Below are positions 1 through 8,680 of a DNA stretch of 33,157 nt, one piece after another. The notes under the pieces are model-generated. The model was not told the DNA's origin and did not search any database. It saw only the letters and a list, made by a program, of their open reading frames with translations. Source of the stretch: Clostridia bacterium (GTDB lineage: Bacteria; Bacillota; Clostridia; Oscillospirales; CAG-272); the NCBI GenBank assembly GCA_017398585.1, contig JAFQFS010000171.1, forward strand, positions 1-33,157, in the 5' to 3' direction. Each line of letters starts with the position of its first letter. Positions within the stretch are counted from its first letter, which is position 1. Made by a program: the position numbers and the translations under genes.

Positions 1-297
1 CGGTGTTAGTCTTACCGTAGCTGAATTCTATAAAGGCGCACTGAATCCAGTATACGGAAGGGTCGAGCGCTGAACAAAACGGAGTTTTGAGAAGTCGCTC
101 CACTATTCCTCATGATCTTTATGACTATATGTCTATAGGTCTAACAAATTTCAGCCGTACTCCACCAAAAATTTTTCCCTTTTCCCCTTCTATATCATAT
201 CAGCTCCACAAACCGGCTTCCGCAGTCTAAAGAGGTTTGGAGGAGAGTTTGAGAGGAACCTTTCCTCTGAAAAGGTTCCTCTCAAAAACGAACGCCC
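1..297 (-). repeat. Copy 1 of a ~300 bp interspersed noncoding repeat
   Basis: The reverse complement of this stretch matches 7869-8166 with only about 25 differences and no large gaps, so the two copies face each other across ~7.6 kb. Read on the minus strand it begins with a hairpin (arms GAGAGGAACCTTTTC and its complement, near 250-285), directly after the stop codon of the GH101-like gene. Conserved AT-rich and purine-rich blocks follow. No ORF is conserved between the copies. The match runs to base 1, so the element may continue outside the window. It could be a MITE or a structured RNA; I do not recognise the family. Confidence 0.85.
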
Positions 298-320
298 TGC
301 AGAACCTCCCCTTCCACAGA

Positions 321-1661
321 TCATCCTAACTTTTCAATGAGAAGAGCTTCTCCTGCACTTGCCTTGATGAGGATTTGTCCGTTCGTGACAGTCGTTTCGT
401 ACAGGAATTCCGCGCCGTCCGCCGTGATGCGGGAAACCTTCGCTTCCGCAAAGGTACAGCCGGGGATATCCCGTACACCGTCGAATGCGTCGTCGCTGTA
501 GAAAATGTACGTGTCAGCCTTCCAGAACAGCGGAAGGAGAACGCTGTGGGCGTCTTTGAGTACGACACCGTTTTCCGTAATGGTTTTGTCGGAGGAGCGG
601 CTGATTACACCGTCCGAGAAGTACGCCGTCTTGCCCGATTCATCGTTTTCGATGCGTTCGCGTTTGTGGGCACAGAGATAGAAGTACGGGAGCTGGATCA
701 TGCAGAATTCACGGACGAACGGCGCGATCCATGCGTCGTTCCGCAGATTCCCGCCCCTCCAGAGGTGCTCGCCGTGGACGTTGCCGTAGAAGGTGTCGCA
801 GAACGCCAGATCGTGCGAAAGACCGCCGCCGAACTGCTGCGGAGGATATTCGAGGTATTCGTCGTCGCGGATGTTGTCGAACCACCAGAGCGCGGCGATG
901 CGTCCAAGGGTCGCGATGGGGTAGACGGGATTTCCCATGCAGTAGTGGTTGTAGTTGTCCCGTCCGTCGGGACCTTCGCGGTAGGTGAATTCGGAGGTGA
1001 CGTCCAGACCGCGGGACTTCACGTAGTCGATCATCTGATTGCGTGCCGCCTGCGCGTCGGCGATGTCAACTTCCGGAGCGTTGTTGTAGTAGCACTGGAA
1101 GTTATCCACGTGGACCGTGCCGGTCTCCGCAACGGGAAGAAAGTCGAGAAGGCGGTCGAAGCGGCGGCGGAACAGCCCGCTGTTCCACTCTTCATAGAAC
1201 GAAACCTTGTAGCACGGCTTGCCGTTGTATTCCTCGATGGGATCGGGCGTGCCGTCCGGCTTCCGGATCAGCGCACCTGCCGCGAGGTATTCCGGGAAAA
1301 GTTCGGAGTCATCGTATGCATCGGTGAAGTTGATGTGGAAGCTGACCGTGGTGTTGTACTTTTTGGCTTCTTCCATGAGCCGGAGAAGGCTGTCGCGCGC
1401 GGACGCGTCTCCGGGGCATTTCAGCGCTTCGTTCACCTCGAAAAATCCCGGATAGCGGTCGTCGTGCCCGTTGTACTGCCAGCCTACGAGGTAGATGATC
1501 TTGTGTACGCCCTGCGTGAGCGCATCGGTCTTTTGGATGATATCAAGCGCACGTTCGAAATTGATGTTGACGTCCGAGCCGCCGCGCCGGTCGGGTGTGG
1601 CGAGGTACATCTTCATCATCATGGTTTTCGTGTAGTCGAAGTTGTAGCCGTATTCCGTCAT
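321..1661 (-). CDS. GH101-like (endo-alpha-N-acetylgalactosaminidase-related) glycosidase, 446 aa
   Basis: Likely a retaining glycoside hydrolase acting on alpha-linked sugars. The protein looks like a single TIM-barrel domain. A GTVHVDNFQ motif puts Asp186 at the end of a strand, where GH101 enzymes carry a catalytic Asp. Other aromatic and polar barrel motifs (HINFTDAYDD, FTYREGPDG, GGLSHD) fit a carbohydrate-binding cleft, and a short beta-rich C-terminus follows. There is no signal peptide, so the protein is probably cytoplasmic. Classical GH101 enzymes exceed 1000 aa and are multidomain and secreted; this is a compact version, so its substrate may be a small imported glycan. The start at 1661 was chosen because AGGAGG lies six bases upstream; an in-frame ATG 17 codons earlier lacks such a site. 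It has its own sigma-A promoter and ends in a repeat hairpin. Family assignment is by motif recognition only. Confidence 0.66.
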   Translation of the reverse strand: MTEYGYNFDYTKTMMMKMYLATPDRRGGSDVNINFERALDIIQKTDALTQGVHKIIYLVGWQYNGHDDRYPGFFEVNEALKCPGDASARDSLLRLMEEAKKYNTTVSFHINFTDAYDDSELFPEYLAAGALIRKPDGTPDPIEEYNGKPCYKVSFYEEWNSGLFRRRFDRLLDFLPVAETGTVHVDNFQCYYNNAPEVDIADAQAARNQMIDYVKSRGLDVTSEFTYREGPDGRDNYNHYCMGNPVYPIATLGRIAALWWFDNIRDDEYLEYPPQQFGGGLSHDLAFCDTFYGNVHGEHLWRGGNLRNDAWIAPFVREFCMIQLPYFYLCAHKRERIENDESGKTAYFSDGVISRSSDKTITENGVVLKDAHSVLLPLFWKADTYIFYSDDAFDGVRDIPGCTFAEAKVSRITADGAEFLYETTVTNGQILIKASAGEALLIEKLG

Positions 1662-1702
1662 TTGGAACCTCCTGTACTGAATAAAACGTTTGGTATGAAT
1701 CG

Positions 1703-1731
1703 ATTTTAGCATATTGAAGGAACGGTGTCAA
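1703..1731 (-). promoter_or_regulatory. Sigma-A promoter of the GH101-like gene
   Basis: On the minus strand, TTGACA (1726-1731) and TAAAAT (1703-1708) are separated by 17 bp, with an extended -10 TGC. The predicted transcript starts about 35 bp upstream of the ATG at 1661. Confidence 0.8.
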
Positions 1732-1785
1732 GGTTCGTTGAAGGATTCTTTCATTAATCCATAGTGTGTCGGCTGAACATGAAAA

Positions 1786-2062
1786 GAGGCCCCCTCCCGG
1801 ATGCAATGCTGTCAACTTAAGAGGAAATCAGGTTGTCAGAATGCCTTCCTCCGGGAGGAAGGTGGCGGCGAAGCCGTCGGAAGGAGAACGCGTTACTAAA
1901 AATTTGAGTCGCTATATTTTGTAATCAAAGCAAAAACCACAGCCGCATGCCTTCGGCAGAGAGCTGAAATCGTTCGTGCCGCATTCTCCCCCAGTCACCT
2001 GCGGTGACAGCCCCCTCCCGGATGGGGCCTTTAAGAAAACCTTATTCCTTCTTCGGCTGACA
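1786..2062 (-). repeat. Copy 1 of a ~250 bp interspersed repeat element with inverted ends
   Basis: The reverse complement matches 10930-11177 closely, including the hairpin CCTTCCTCCGGGAGGAAGG, the block GGCGGCGAAGCCGTCGGAAG, a TATATTTTGTAATCAAAGC block and CGCATGCCTTCGGCAG. Inner ends near 1810 (TGTCAACTT) and 2062 (GGCTGACA) are partly complementary over about 35 bp, like terminal inverted repeats. Outside the element TTTCATTAATCCATA (1749-1763) recurs as TTTCATTAATACCATA (2084-2099), an imperfect direct repeat. It encodes no protein and fills most of the 553 bp gap between the GH101-like and aminotransferase genes. Confidence 0.8.
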
Positions 2063-2142
2063 GTATTTTACTGACACAACACGTTTCATTAATACCATAA
2101 AGATATCCCGCCCTCAGCGAAGAATTCTTCACATTATCGCTA

Positions 2143-2171
2143 TTGTTTTTTCGCCGGAACTGTGATAAAAT
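2143..2171 (+). promoter_or_regulatory. Sigma-A promoter of the aminotransferase gene
   Basis: TTGTTT (2143-2148), 17 bp spacer, TAAAAT (2166-2171) with an extended -10 TGA. It lies 44 bp before the ATG and just downstream of the repeat element. Confidence 0.65.
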
Positions 2172-2214
2172 ATTGGAATGAAAATTCTACGAAAAAACGG
2201 AGACAATACATCAA

Positions 2215-3408
2215 ATGGAATATAAGATTTCAAACAAACTTGCCAGCCTCAAGCCGTCCGCGATCCGTGAGATCTTCAAATCCCTCACCGACCCGACCAT
2301 CATCAGCTTTGCGGCAGGCAACCCCTCTCCCCTGTCCTTCCCGTCCGAAGAACTCGCGGAAATCTCTGCCGACATCTTCAAGAATCAGGCGAACGTCGCC
2401 CTGCAGTACGGCATCACCGAAGGCTACGCACCTCTGCGTACCGCTGTTGAAGCACGCATGAAGGAAAAGTTCGGCATCGGACGTGACTTCGATACCACCA
2501 TCATCACCACCGGCGGTCAGCAGGGCATCGAACTGACCACCAAGGCACTCTGCAACGAAGGCGACGTTGTCATCTGCGAAAACCCGAGCTTCATCGGCGC
2601 GCTCAACTCCTTCCGTGCCCTCGGTGCGACTCCCGTGGGAGTTCCGCTGAACGACGACGGCATCGACGTGGAAATCCTCGAAAAGACCCTCGCGGAAACC
2701 CCGAACGCAAAGTTCATCTACGTCATCCCCACCTTCCACAACCCGATGGGCATCACTTCCACCCTCGAAAACCGTAAGAAGGTCTACGAGCTCGCGAAGA
2801 AGTACGGCGTACTGATTCTCGAAGACAACCCGTACGGCGAACTCCGCTTCGCGGGTGAAAACGTTCCGACCTACAAGTCCTTCGACGAAGACGGCATCGT
2901 CATCTACTGCTCCTCCTTCTCCAAGATTCTCTCCGCCGGCATGCGCATCGGCTATGTCTGCGGCCCGCAGGACGTTATCTCCAAGATGGTCGTCGCAAAG
3001 CAGGTCGAAGACGTTCACACCAACAACTTTTTCCAGATGCTCTGCCACCGCTACATGACCGAACGCGACATCGACGGTCACATCGAAAAGATCCGCGGCA
3101 TCTACCGCGCCAAGGCGGAACTCATGCTCTCCGAACTTGACAAGCACATGCCGAAGTGCGTGAAGTACACCCGTCCCGAAGGCGGTCTCTTCCTGTGGTG
3201 CACCCTCCCGAACGGCACCGACAGCTCCGAATTCATTAAAAAGGCCCTCGCCCAGAAGGTCGCCGTCGTTCCCGGCACCGCATTCAACTGCGACACCGAA
3301 GCGCCCTCCGATTCCTTCCGCCTGAACTACTCCATGCCCTCCGACGAAGACATCGTCCGCGGCATCTCCATCCTCTCCGACATCGCCCGCGAAATGTTCG
3401 GGGAGTGA
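2215..3408 (+). CDS. PLP-dependent class I/II aminotransferase, 397 aa
   Basis: A fold-type I PLP enzyme that probably transfers an amino group between an amino acid and a 2-oxoacid in the cytoplasm. The Schiff-base lysine is K237 in SSFSKILSAGMRIG. PTFHNPMG and EDNPYG supply the conserved Asn and Asp/Tyr contacts with the cofactor ring, and TTGGQQG marks the phosphate-binding turn. The C-terminal GGLFLW and SFRLNYS (substrate carboxylate Arg) are present. Length and motif pattern fit the LysN/2-aminoadipate and MocR-C-domain-like subgroup without the GntR helix-turn-helix. Start supported by GGAGA 11 bases upstream and an extended -10 promoter. It is monocistronic: a paired-hairpin repeat follows the stop. 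Substrate cannot be read from sequence; 2-aminoadipate, branched-chain or aromatic amino acids are all possible. Confidence 0.88.
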   Translation: MEYKISNKLASLKPSAIREIFKSLTDPTIISFAAGNPSPLSFPSEELAEISADIFKNQANVALQYGITEGYAPLRTAVEARMKEKFGIGRDFDTTIITTGGQQGIELTTKALCNEGDVVICENPSFIGALNSFRALGATPVGVPLNDDGIDVEILEKTLAETPNAKFIYVIPTFHNPMGITSTLENRKKVYELAKKYGVLILEDNPYGELRFAGENVPTYKSFDEDGIVIYCSSFSKILSAGMRIGYVCGPQDVISKMVVAKQVEDVHTNNFFQMLCHRYMTERDIDGHIEKIRGIYRAKAELMLSELDKHMPKCVKYTRPEGGLFLWCTLPNGTDSSEFIKKALAQKVAVVPGTAFNCDTEAPSDSFRLNYSMPSDEDIVRGISILSDIAREMFGE

Positions 3409-3427
3409 TTATAAAATATAGTTTTCC

Positions 3428-3666
3428 GGGAAGGAACTTTTTGAGAAAAAGTTCCTCCCCAGAAGACTTCCTGCGGAAGTCTTCACCCCTCTTCAAAAAC
3501 TTTTAAACTGGATGGATTGACAAAGTTTGTGCAGATTTTTTGTTGAGGGGGATTCCTGATTTTAACTGATCCGCGTAAAATACGCACATTCTCTGTCCCT
3601 GTAACAGATTTAAGCTTTTTGAAAGGGGCGCGGGGAAAACCTTTTTCTCGAAAAAGTTTTCACCGC
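3428..3666 (+). repeat. Paired-hairpin repeat, copy A (complete)
   Basis: Starts 19 bp after the aminotransferase stop. Left arm: a hairpin of GGAACTTTTTGAGAAAAAGTTCC type (3428-3460), a second hairpin GAAGACTTCC-tgc-GGAAGTCTTC (3462-3484), then CCCCTCTTCAAAAACTTTT. The core contains TTGACAAAGTTTGTGCAGATTT. The right arm (about 3608-3666) is the inverse: TTTAAGCTTTTTGAAAGGGG plus a hairpin. It occupies nearly all of the gap before ppa. Confidence 0.85.
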
Positions 3667-3680
3667 AAAACTTAATTCCC

Positions 3681-5593
<1,913 letters not shown>

Positions 5594-5603
5594 GGGGAGT
5601 TTT

Positions 5604-5829
5604 CCGGGGAAACCTTTTTGCAAAAAGGTTTCCCCGGACCCCATCCAAAAATCTTTAAACTATTTTGCTGACAAAGTAAGTGCAGATTTGAAGTTATGGG
5701 ATTTTGTACACTGCGGTTCCGGCTCGGTATTCCCATCGCCCTGCACCCGACTTTGTCCGTCCATATCGTTTAAAAGTTTTTGAAGATGGGGCTCGGGGAA
5801 GAAACTTTTTTCAAAAAGTTTCTTCCCCG
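5604..5829 (+). repeat. Paired-hairpin repeat, copy B (complete)
   Basis: The left hairpin (5604-5637) is a perfect 34 nt palindrome with arm CCGGGGAAACCTTTTTG. The right hairpin (5794-5829) has arm CGGGGAAGAAACTTTTT. Between them are ACCCCATCCAAAAATCTTT, a core with CTGACAAAGTAAGTGCAGATTT, and the inverse GTTTAAAAGTTTTTGAAGATGGGG. It fills the obgE-araD gap. Confidence 0.88.
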
Positions 5830-5858
5830 GAAAAATCCAAACAAAGAGGTATATACAT

Positions 5859-6575
5859 ATGTTGGAAGAACTGAAAAAGCAGGTGTATGAGGCGAACATT
5901 GCGATTCCGAAGTACCGGCTTGCGATTTTCACGTGGGGCAACGTCTCCGGTATTGACCGTGAGAAGGGGCTGGTTGTGATCAAGCCGTCGGGCGTGGAAT
6001 ACGACGAACTGACGCCCGACATGCTGCCCGTGATCGATCTCATGACCGGTGAAAAGGTCGAAGGGGATCTGAATCCCTCGTCCGACACGCCGACGCATCT
6101 GGAGCTGTACCGCCGTTTCCCGGCAATCGGCGGCATCACGCACACCCATTCCGAATGGGCGACCGTTTATGCGCAGGCGGGACGTGCGATCAATGACTAC
6201 GGCACCACTCATGCGGACTATTTCGACGGTCCGATCCCCTGCACCCGTCAGATGACGGCGGAAGAGATCGGCGGCGAATACGAACTGGAAACCGGACGCG
6301 TGATTGCGGAACACTTCGAGGAAAACCGCATTGATCCGATGCGCGTTCCCGCGGTTCTCGTTCACTCGCACGGCCCGTTCACCTGGAACAAGACCCCGAT
6401 GAAGTCGGTGGAATACGCCGTGATCCTCGAATACGTCGCGAAGATGGCACTGAACACGGAGCTGATCTGCGATACGCCGGAAAAGGCGGCGGAACGGATG
6501 CAGTCCGTTCTGCTCCGCAAGCATTTCGACCGCAAGCACGGTCCGAACGCATATTACGGACAGAAAAAGAAATAA
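5859..6575 (+). CDS. araD: L-ribulose-5-phosphate 4-epimerase
   Basis: Converts L-ribulose 5-phosphate to D-xylulose 5-phosphate, the last step feeding L-arabinose (and in some pathways ascorbate) into the pentose phosphate pathway. A class II aldolase fold: zinc ligands H95 and H97 in GGITHTHSEW and the third His in VLVHSHGPF. SSDTPTHLELYRRFP and GTTHADYFDGPIPCTRQMT closely resemble the E. coli AraD sequence, including the catalytic Asp in HADYF. Length 238 aa versus 231 aa in E. coli. Start supported by AAAGAGG 10 bases upstream. No araA or araB is adjacent, so the rest of the pathway must lie elsewhere. A strong shared terminator follows. Confidence 0.94.
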   Translation: MLEELKKQVYEANIAIPKYRLAIFTWGNVSGIDREKGLVVIKPSGVEYDELTPDMLPVIDLMTGEKVEGDLNPSSDTPTHLELYRRFPAIGGITHTHSEWATVYAQAGRAINDYGTTHADYFDGPIPCTRQMTAEEIGGEYELETGRVIAEHFEENRIDPMRVPAVLVHSHGPFTWNKTPMKSVEYAVILEYVAKMALNTELICDTPEKAAERMQSVLLRKHFDRKHGPNAYYGQKKK

Positions 6576-6580
6576 AAACA

Positions 6581-6621
6581 CTGCACGATACCGTTTCCGG
6601 TATCGTGCAGTTTCGTTTTTT
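6581..6621. terminator. Bidirectional intrinsic terminator between araD and the fusion gene
   Basis: Perfect 13 bp stem CTGCACGATACCG (6581-6593) with its complement (6598-6610), loop TTTC, followed by a T-rich tract on the plus strand and an A-rich tract before it (AATAAAAACA) that gives a T tract on the minus strand. The two convergent genes end on either side. Confidence 0.93.
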
Positions 6622-6627
6622 GTCGGC

Positions 6628-7794
6628 TTATTCCACTTCCATATAGATCACGCTGTCGAAATACTGCTCACAGAAATTCGTTTCCCGGCGGATCTGTTCG
6701 CGGGTGACGGACATTCCTTCCGGGACGACGATGAGCTTGTCTTCGTCATCGTCGCGGCGGTGGATGACGGCGGCGACGGTGCCCCTGAATTCGCTGACCG
6801 GCTCGTCCACGCCGAGGATATAGGCGTCGATTTCGTCCCCGTCCGGCATGGTGAGACCGTACTCGATGTAACCGTAATTCACGCCGTAGGTCATATCGGG
6901 ATGTTCCGGATGGGCACTTCCCTTCGGGCGGTCGACGGTCACGGTGACCGTCTTTCCGAGGTAGTCCGTCGCATCGATCACCGGTAAGCCGTACCACGGA
7001 ATGACGCTGACAAGTTCGCGCACACGGCAGTCGGACGAGAGACGCATGGCGCGGTCGGGATAAATTTCGTATCCGCGTGAACCGAGTTCTTCGAGTGCGG
7101 CATCCGTACGTGCTCCGGCGAGCCGGACATACAGGGGTTCCCGTACATCGTCGGATGCGGCGAGGGAGACGACCCGGACGTCATACGGTTTCAGCACAGC
7201 CGTGAGGAAGCGGAGGCGGAGCTTTGCGTTGTATCCGGCGGGGTACGCGCTGTCGTCGAACGGCAGACCGCAGAGGTGCATGATTGCCTCCGCCGTTTCG
7301 TCGGGCATGGAGGTCATGACGTCAACGGTGAGGTCGGCGTGATAGTCCTTCGTCATAAAGGAAAGCTGTTCGTCGGACTGGCGGACGCCGCGGTCGCCGC
7401 GCGCGATATTGCGCCGGCGGAGTTCATCCGGCGGGCAGGTGAGGTCAATGAGGGTGAAGTCGCATCCCGCGAAGATGTCGTTCACCAGTTCAATGTTCCG
7501 TTTGCCGAATCGTTCGGTATATTCGGGCAGGTCGAGGAGCATTCCGTCGATGAGGACGGTAAACCCGGCATCCACGCACCCGCGTGCGGCGTAGTACTGC
7601 GCGGTGATCGTATCGGCAACGAAATGCCAGAACGCGCTCTCGTGCTTTTCATAGGCGCGCGGCGAAACCATATTGTGGAAAATATCGTTGGAGAACACAT
7701 AGACCGGTTCGCTGCACATCGCCTTGATGCACTCCGCAACGGTCGTCTTCCCGCAGCTCGTGACGCCGTTCAGAAATATTACTTTGCCTGCCAT
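6628..7794 (-). CDS. Fusion of a CPT-like P-loop kinase and a pyrophosphatase-like domain, 388 aa
   Basis: Three segments. Residues 1 to about 175 form a P-loop NTPase resembling chloramphenicol phosphotransferase-type kinases: Walker A GVTSCGKTT (K16), FSNDIFH, a VLIDGMLL strand, and RRRNIARGDR as a lid. Residues about 176-277 I do not recognise. Residues 278-388 resemble small family I pyrophosphatases: YGVNYGYI and DGDEIDA (D318-A324), which satisfies the metal-binding signature D-[SGDN]-D-[PE]-x-D. Small standalone proteins like the C-terminal part occur in Firmicutes. The N-terminal part would phosphorylate a small molecule or nucleotide and the C-terminal part could hydrolyse PPi or a phosphoanhydride; both are inferences. 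GAGG upstream supports the start. It has its own promoter and a shared terminator. Confidence 0.75.
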   Translation of the reverse strand: MAGKVIFLNGVTSCGKTTVAECIKAMCSEPVYVFSNDIFHNMVSPRAYEKHESAFWHFVADTITAQYYAARGCVDAGFTVLIDGMLLDLPEYTERFGKRNIELVNDIFAGCDFTLIDLTCPPDELRRRNIARGDRGVRQSDEQLSFMTKDYHADLTVDVMTSMPDETAEAIMHLCGLPFDDSAYPAGYNAKLRLRFLTAVLKPYDVRVVSLAASDDVREPLYVRLAGARTDAALEELGSRGYEIYPDRAMRLSSDCRVRELVSVIPWYGLPVIDATDYLGKTVTVTVDRPKGSAHPEHPDMTYGVNYGYIEYGLTMPDGDEIDAYILGVDEPVSEFRGTVAAVIHRRDDDEDKLIVVPEGMSVTREQIRRETNFCEQYFDSVIYMEVE

Positions 7795-7827
7795 AGGTAC
7801 CTCGTGGGTCGGATGAATTTTTTCTTC

Positions 7828-7856
7828 ATTATAACAGATTTTATGGACGGAGTCAA
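7828..7856 (-). promoter_or_regulatory. Sigma-A promoter of the kinase-pyrophosphatase fusion
   Basis: On the minus strand TTGACT (7851-7856), 17 bp, TATAAT (7828-7833), with an extended -10 TGT. The start codon is 34 bp downstream. Confidence 0.85.
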
Positions 7857-7868
7857 GTGGAGGGTGGG

Positions 7869-8166
7869 CAGAGCGTTCGTTTTTGAGAGGAACCTTTTCA
7901 GAGGAAAGGTTCCTCTCAAACTCTCCTCCAAACCTCTTTGGTCTGCGGGAACCGGTTTGTGGGGCTGATATGATATAGAAGGGGAAAAGGGGAAAATTTT
8001 TGGTGGAGTACGGCTTAAGTTTGTTAGACCTGTAGCCATATAGTCATAAAGATCATGAGGAATAGTAGAGCGACTTCTCAAAACTCCGTTTTGTTCAGCG
8101 CTCGACCCTTCCGTATCCGTGATCTAGTGCGCCCTTTTAGAATTCAGCTACTGTTAATATAACACC
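7869..8166 (+). repeat. Copy 2 of the ~300 bp interspersed noncoding repeat
   Basis: Inverted relative to the copy at 1-297, with roughly 90% identity by eye. Begins with the GAGAGGAACCTTTTC hairpin (about 7883-7918) and ends near AACACCG. Differences cluster at the far end (about 8115-8160), while the central blocks such as CATATAGTCATAAAGATCATG are unchanged. Right of 8166 comparison is impossible because copy 1 meets the window edge, so the true element may extend into the next feature. Confidence 0.85.
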
Positions 8167-8170
8167 GCAC

Positions 8171-8460
8171 TCCTTGGCTGCCGCCGTTCGTGCTTTGCGT
8201 TAGTCAAAACTTGACGTCAGCCGCTCTTCCTGACAGAAGCGAGGACGGCGGCAGCCAAGCCGAGCGGGCAGTTGCTTCACGTAGAGAGATTGCGAACGAT
8301 AGCACGAAATCAAGGTTACACCATACGGCGAGGGAAGTCAGGGTCTCGGTGGCCCCTGACTTCCGTCTCCACCCTTCCTCAGAAATTGGATCGCTCATAT
8401 TTTGTCAGCTGGGATAGTCTATATGTCAGCGCACAGACCCATCCAAAATCCCCTTTTTAC
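8171..8460 (+). other. Noncoding, stem-rich stretch; possible structured RNA or rest of the repeat
   Basis: No convincing ORF. A 15 bp perfect inverted repeat CTTGGCTGCCGCCGT (8173-8187 with 8245-8259) encloses about 57 nt containing smaller stems (GTCAA-aac-TTGAC). A second 11 bp stem GGAAGTCAGGG (8333-8343 with 8354-8364) follows. Base composition differs from the flanking genes. I could not match it to RNase P, SRP, 6S, tmRNA or a known riboswitch. Strand is a guess based on continuity with the repeat to its left. Confidence 0.4.
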
Positions 8461-8493
8461 TAACCTATATAAACTGCAATAAACGGCTACAAC

Positions 8494-8560
8494 AGATTAA
8501 AGTTCTTTGCGGAGACACGAAGTGTCTCGTGCTTTCTTTCAAGAAAGCGACCGTCTCCCC
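8494..8560 (+). repeat. Half copy of a related hairpin repeat
   Basis: GATTAAAGTTCTTTGC resembles the right-arm lead-in of the paired-hairpin family. It is followed by GGAGAC (8511-8516) pairing with GTCTCC (8553-8558), which enclose hairpins including GCTTTCTT-tc-AAGAAAGC (8531-8548). Sequence is diverged from copies A-G, so membership is tentative. Confidence 0.4.
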
Positions 8561-8605
8561 CGAACAAACAATCCGCACTCACCCCCGGAAGATGCAAAAT
8601 TATAC

Positions 8606-8634
8606 TTGAAATATACAGATTTTTGTGCTAACAT
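8606..8634 (+). promoter_or_regulatory. Probable promoter of recG
   Basis: TTGAAA (8606-8611), 17 bp, TAACAT (8629-8634). The -10 is only a fair match. It is the best placed candidate in the AT-rich stretch before recG. Confidence 0.5.
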
Positions 8635-8680
8635 AATAGAATCAAATCATTGTACTATAAAATAGTGAATACGTAGATTT

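Noticed and set aside
375-1709. A 444-codon plus-strand open frame opposite the GH101-like gene
   Set aside because: The minus-strand frame has a promoter, ribosome binding site and family motifs; the plus frame has none.
3517-3545. TTGACA in the core of the paired-hairpin repeats as a promoter
   Set aside because: No -10 at proper spacing in copy A, and TTGACA is not kept in all copies (CTGACA, GGACGA), so it is unlikely to be a conserved promoter.
8190-8417. Small ORFs on both strands in the stem-rich gap before recG
   Set aside because: No ribosome binding sites, no recognisable protein, and both cross strong inverted repeats.
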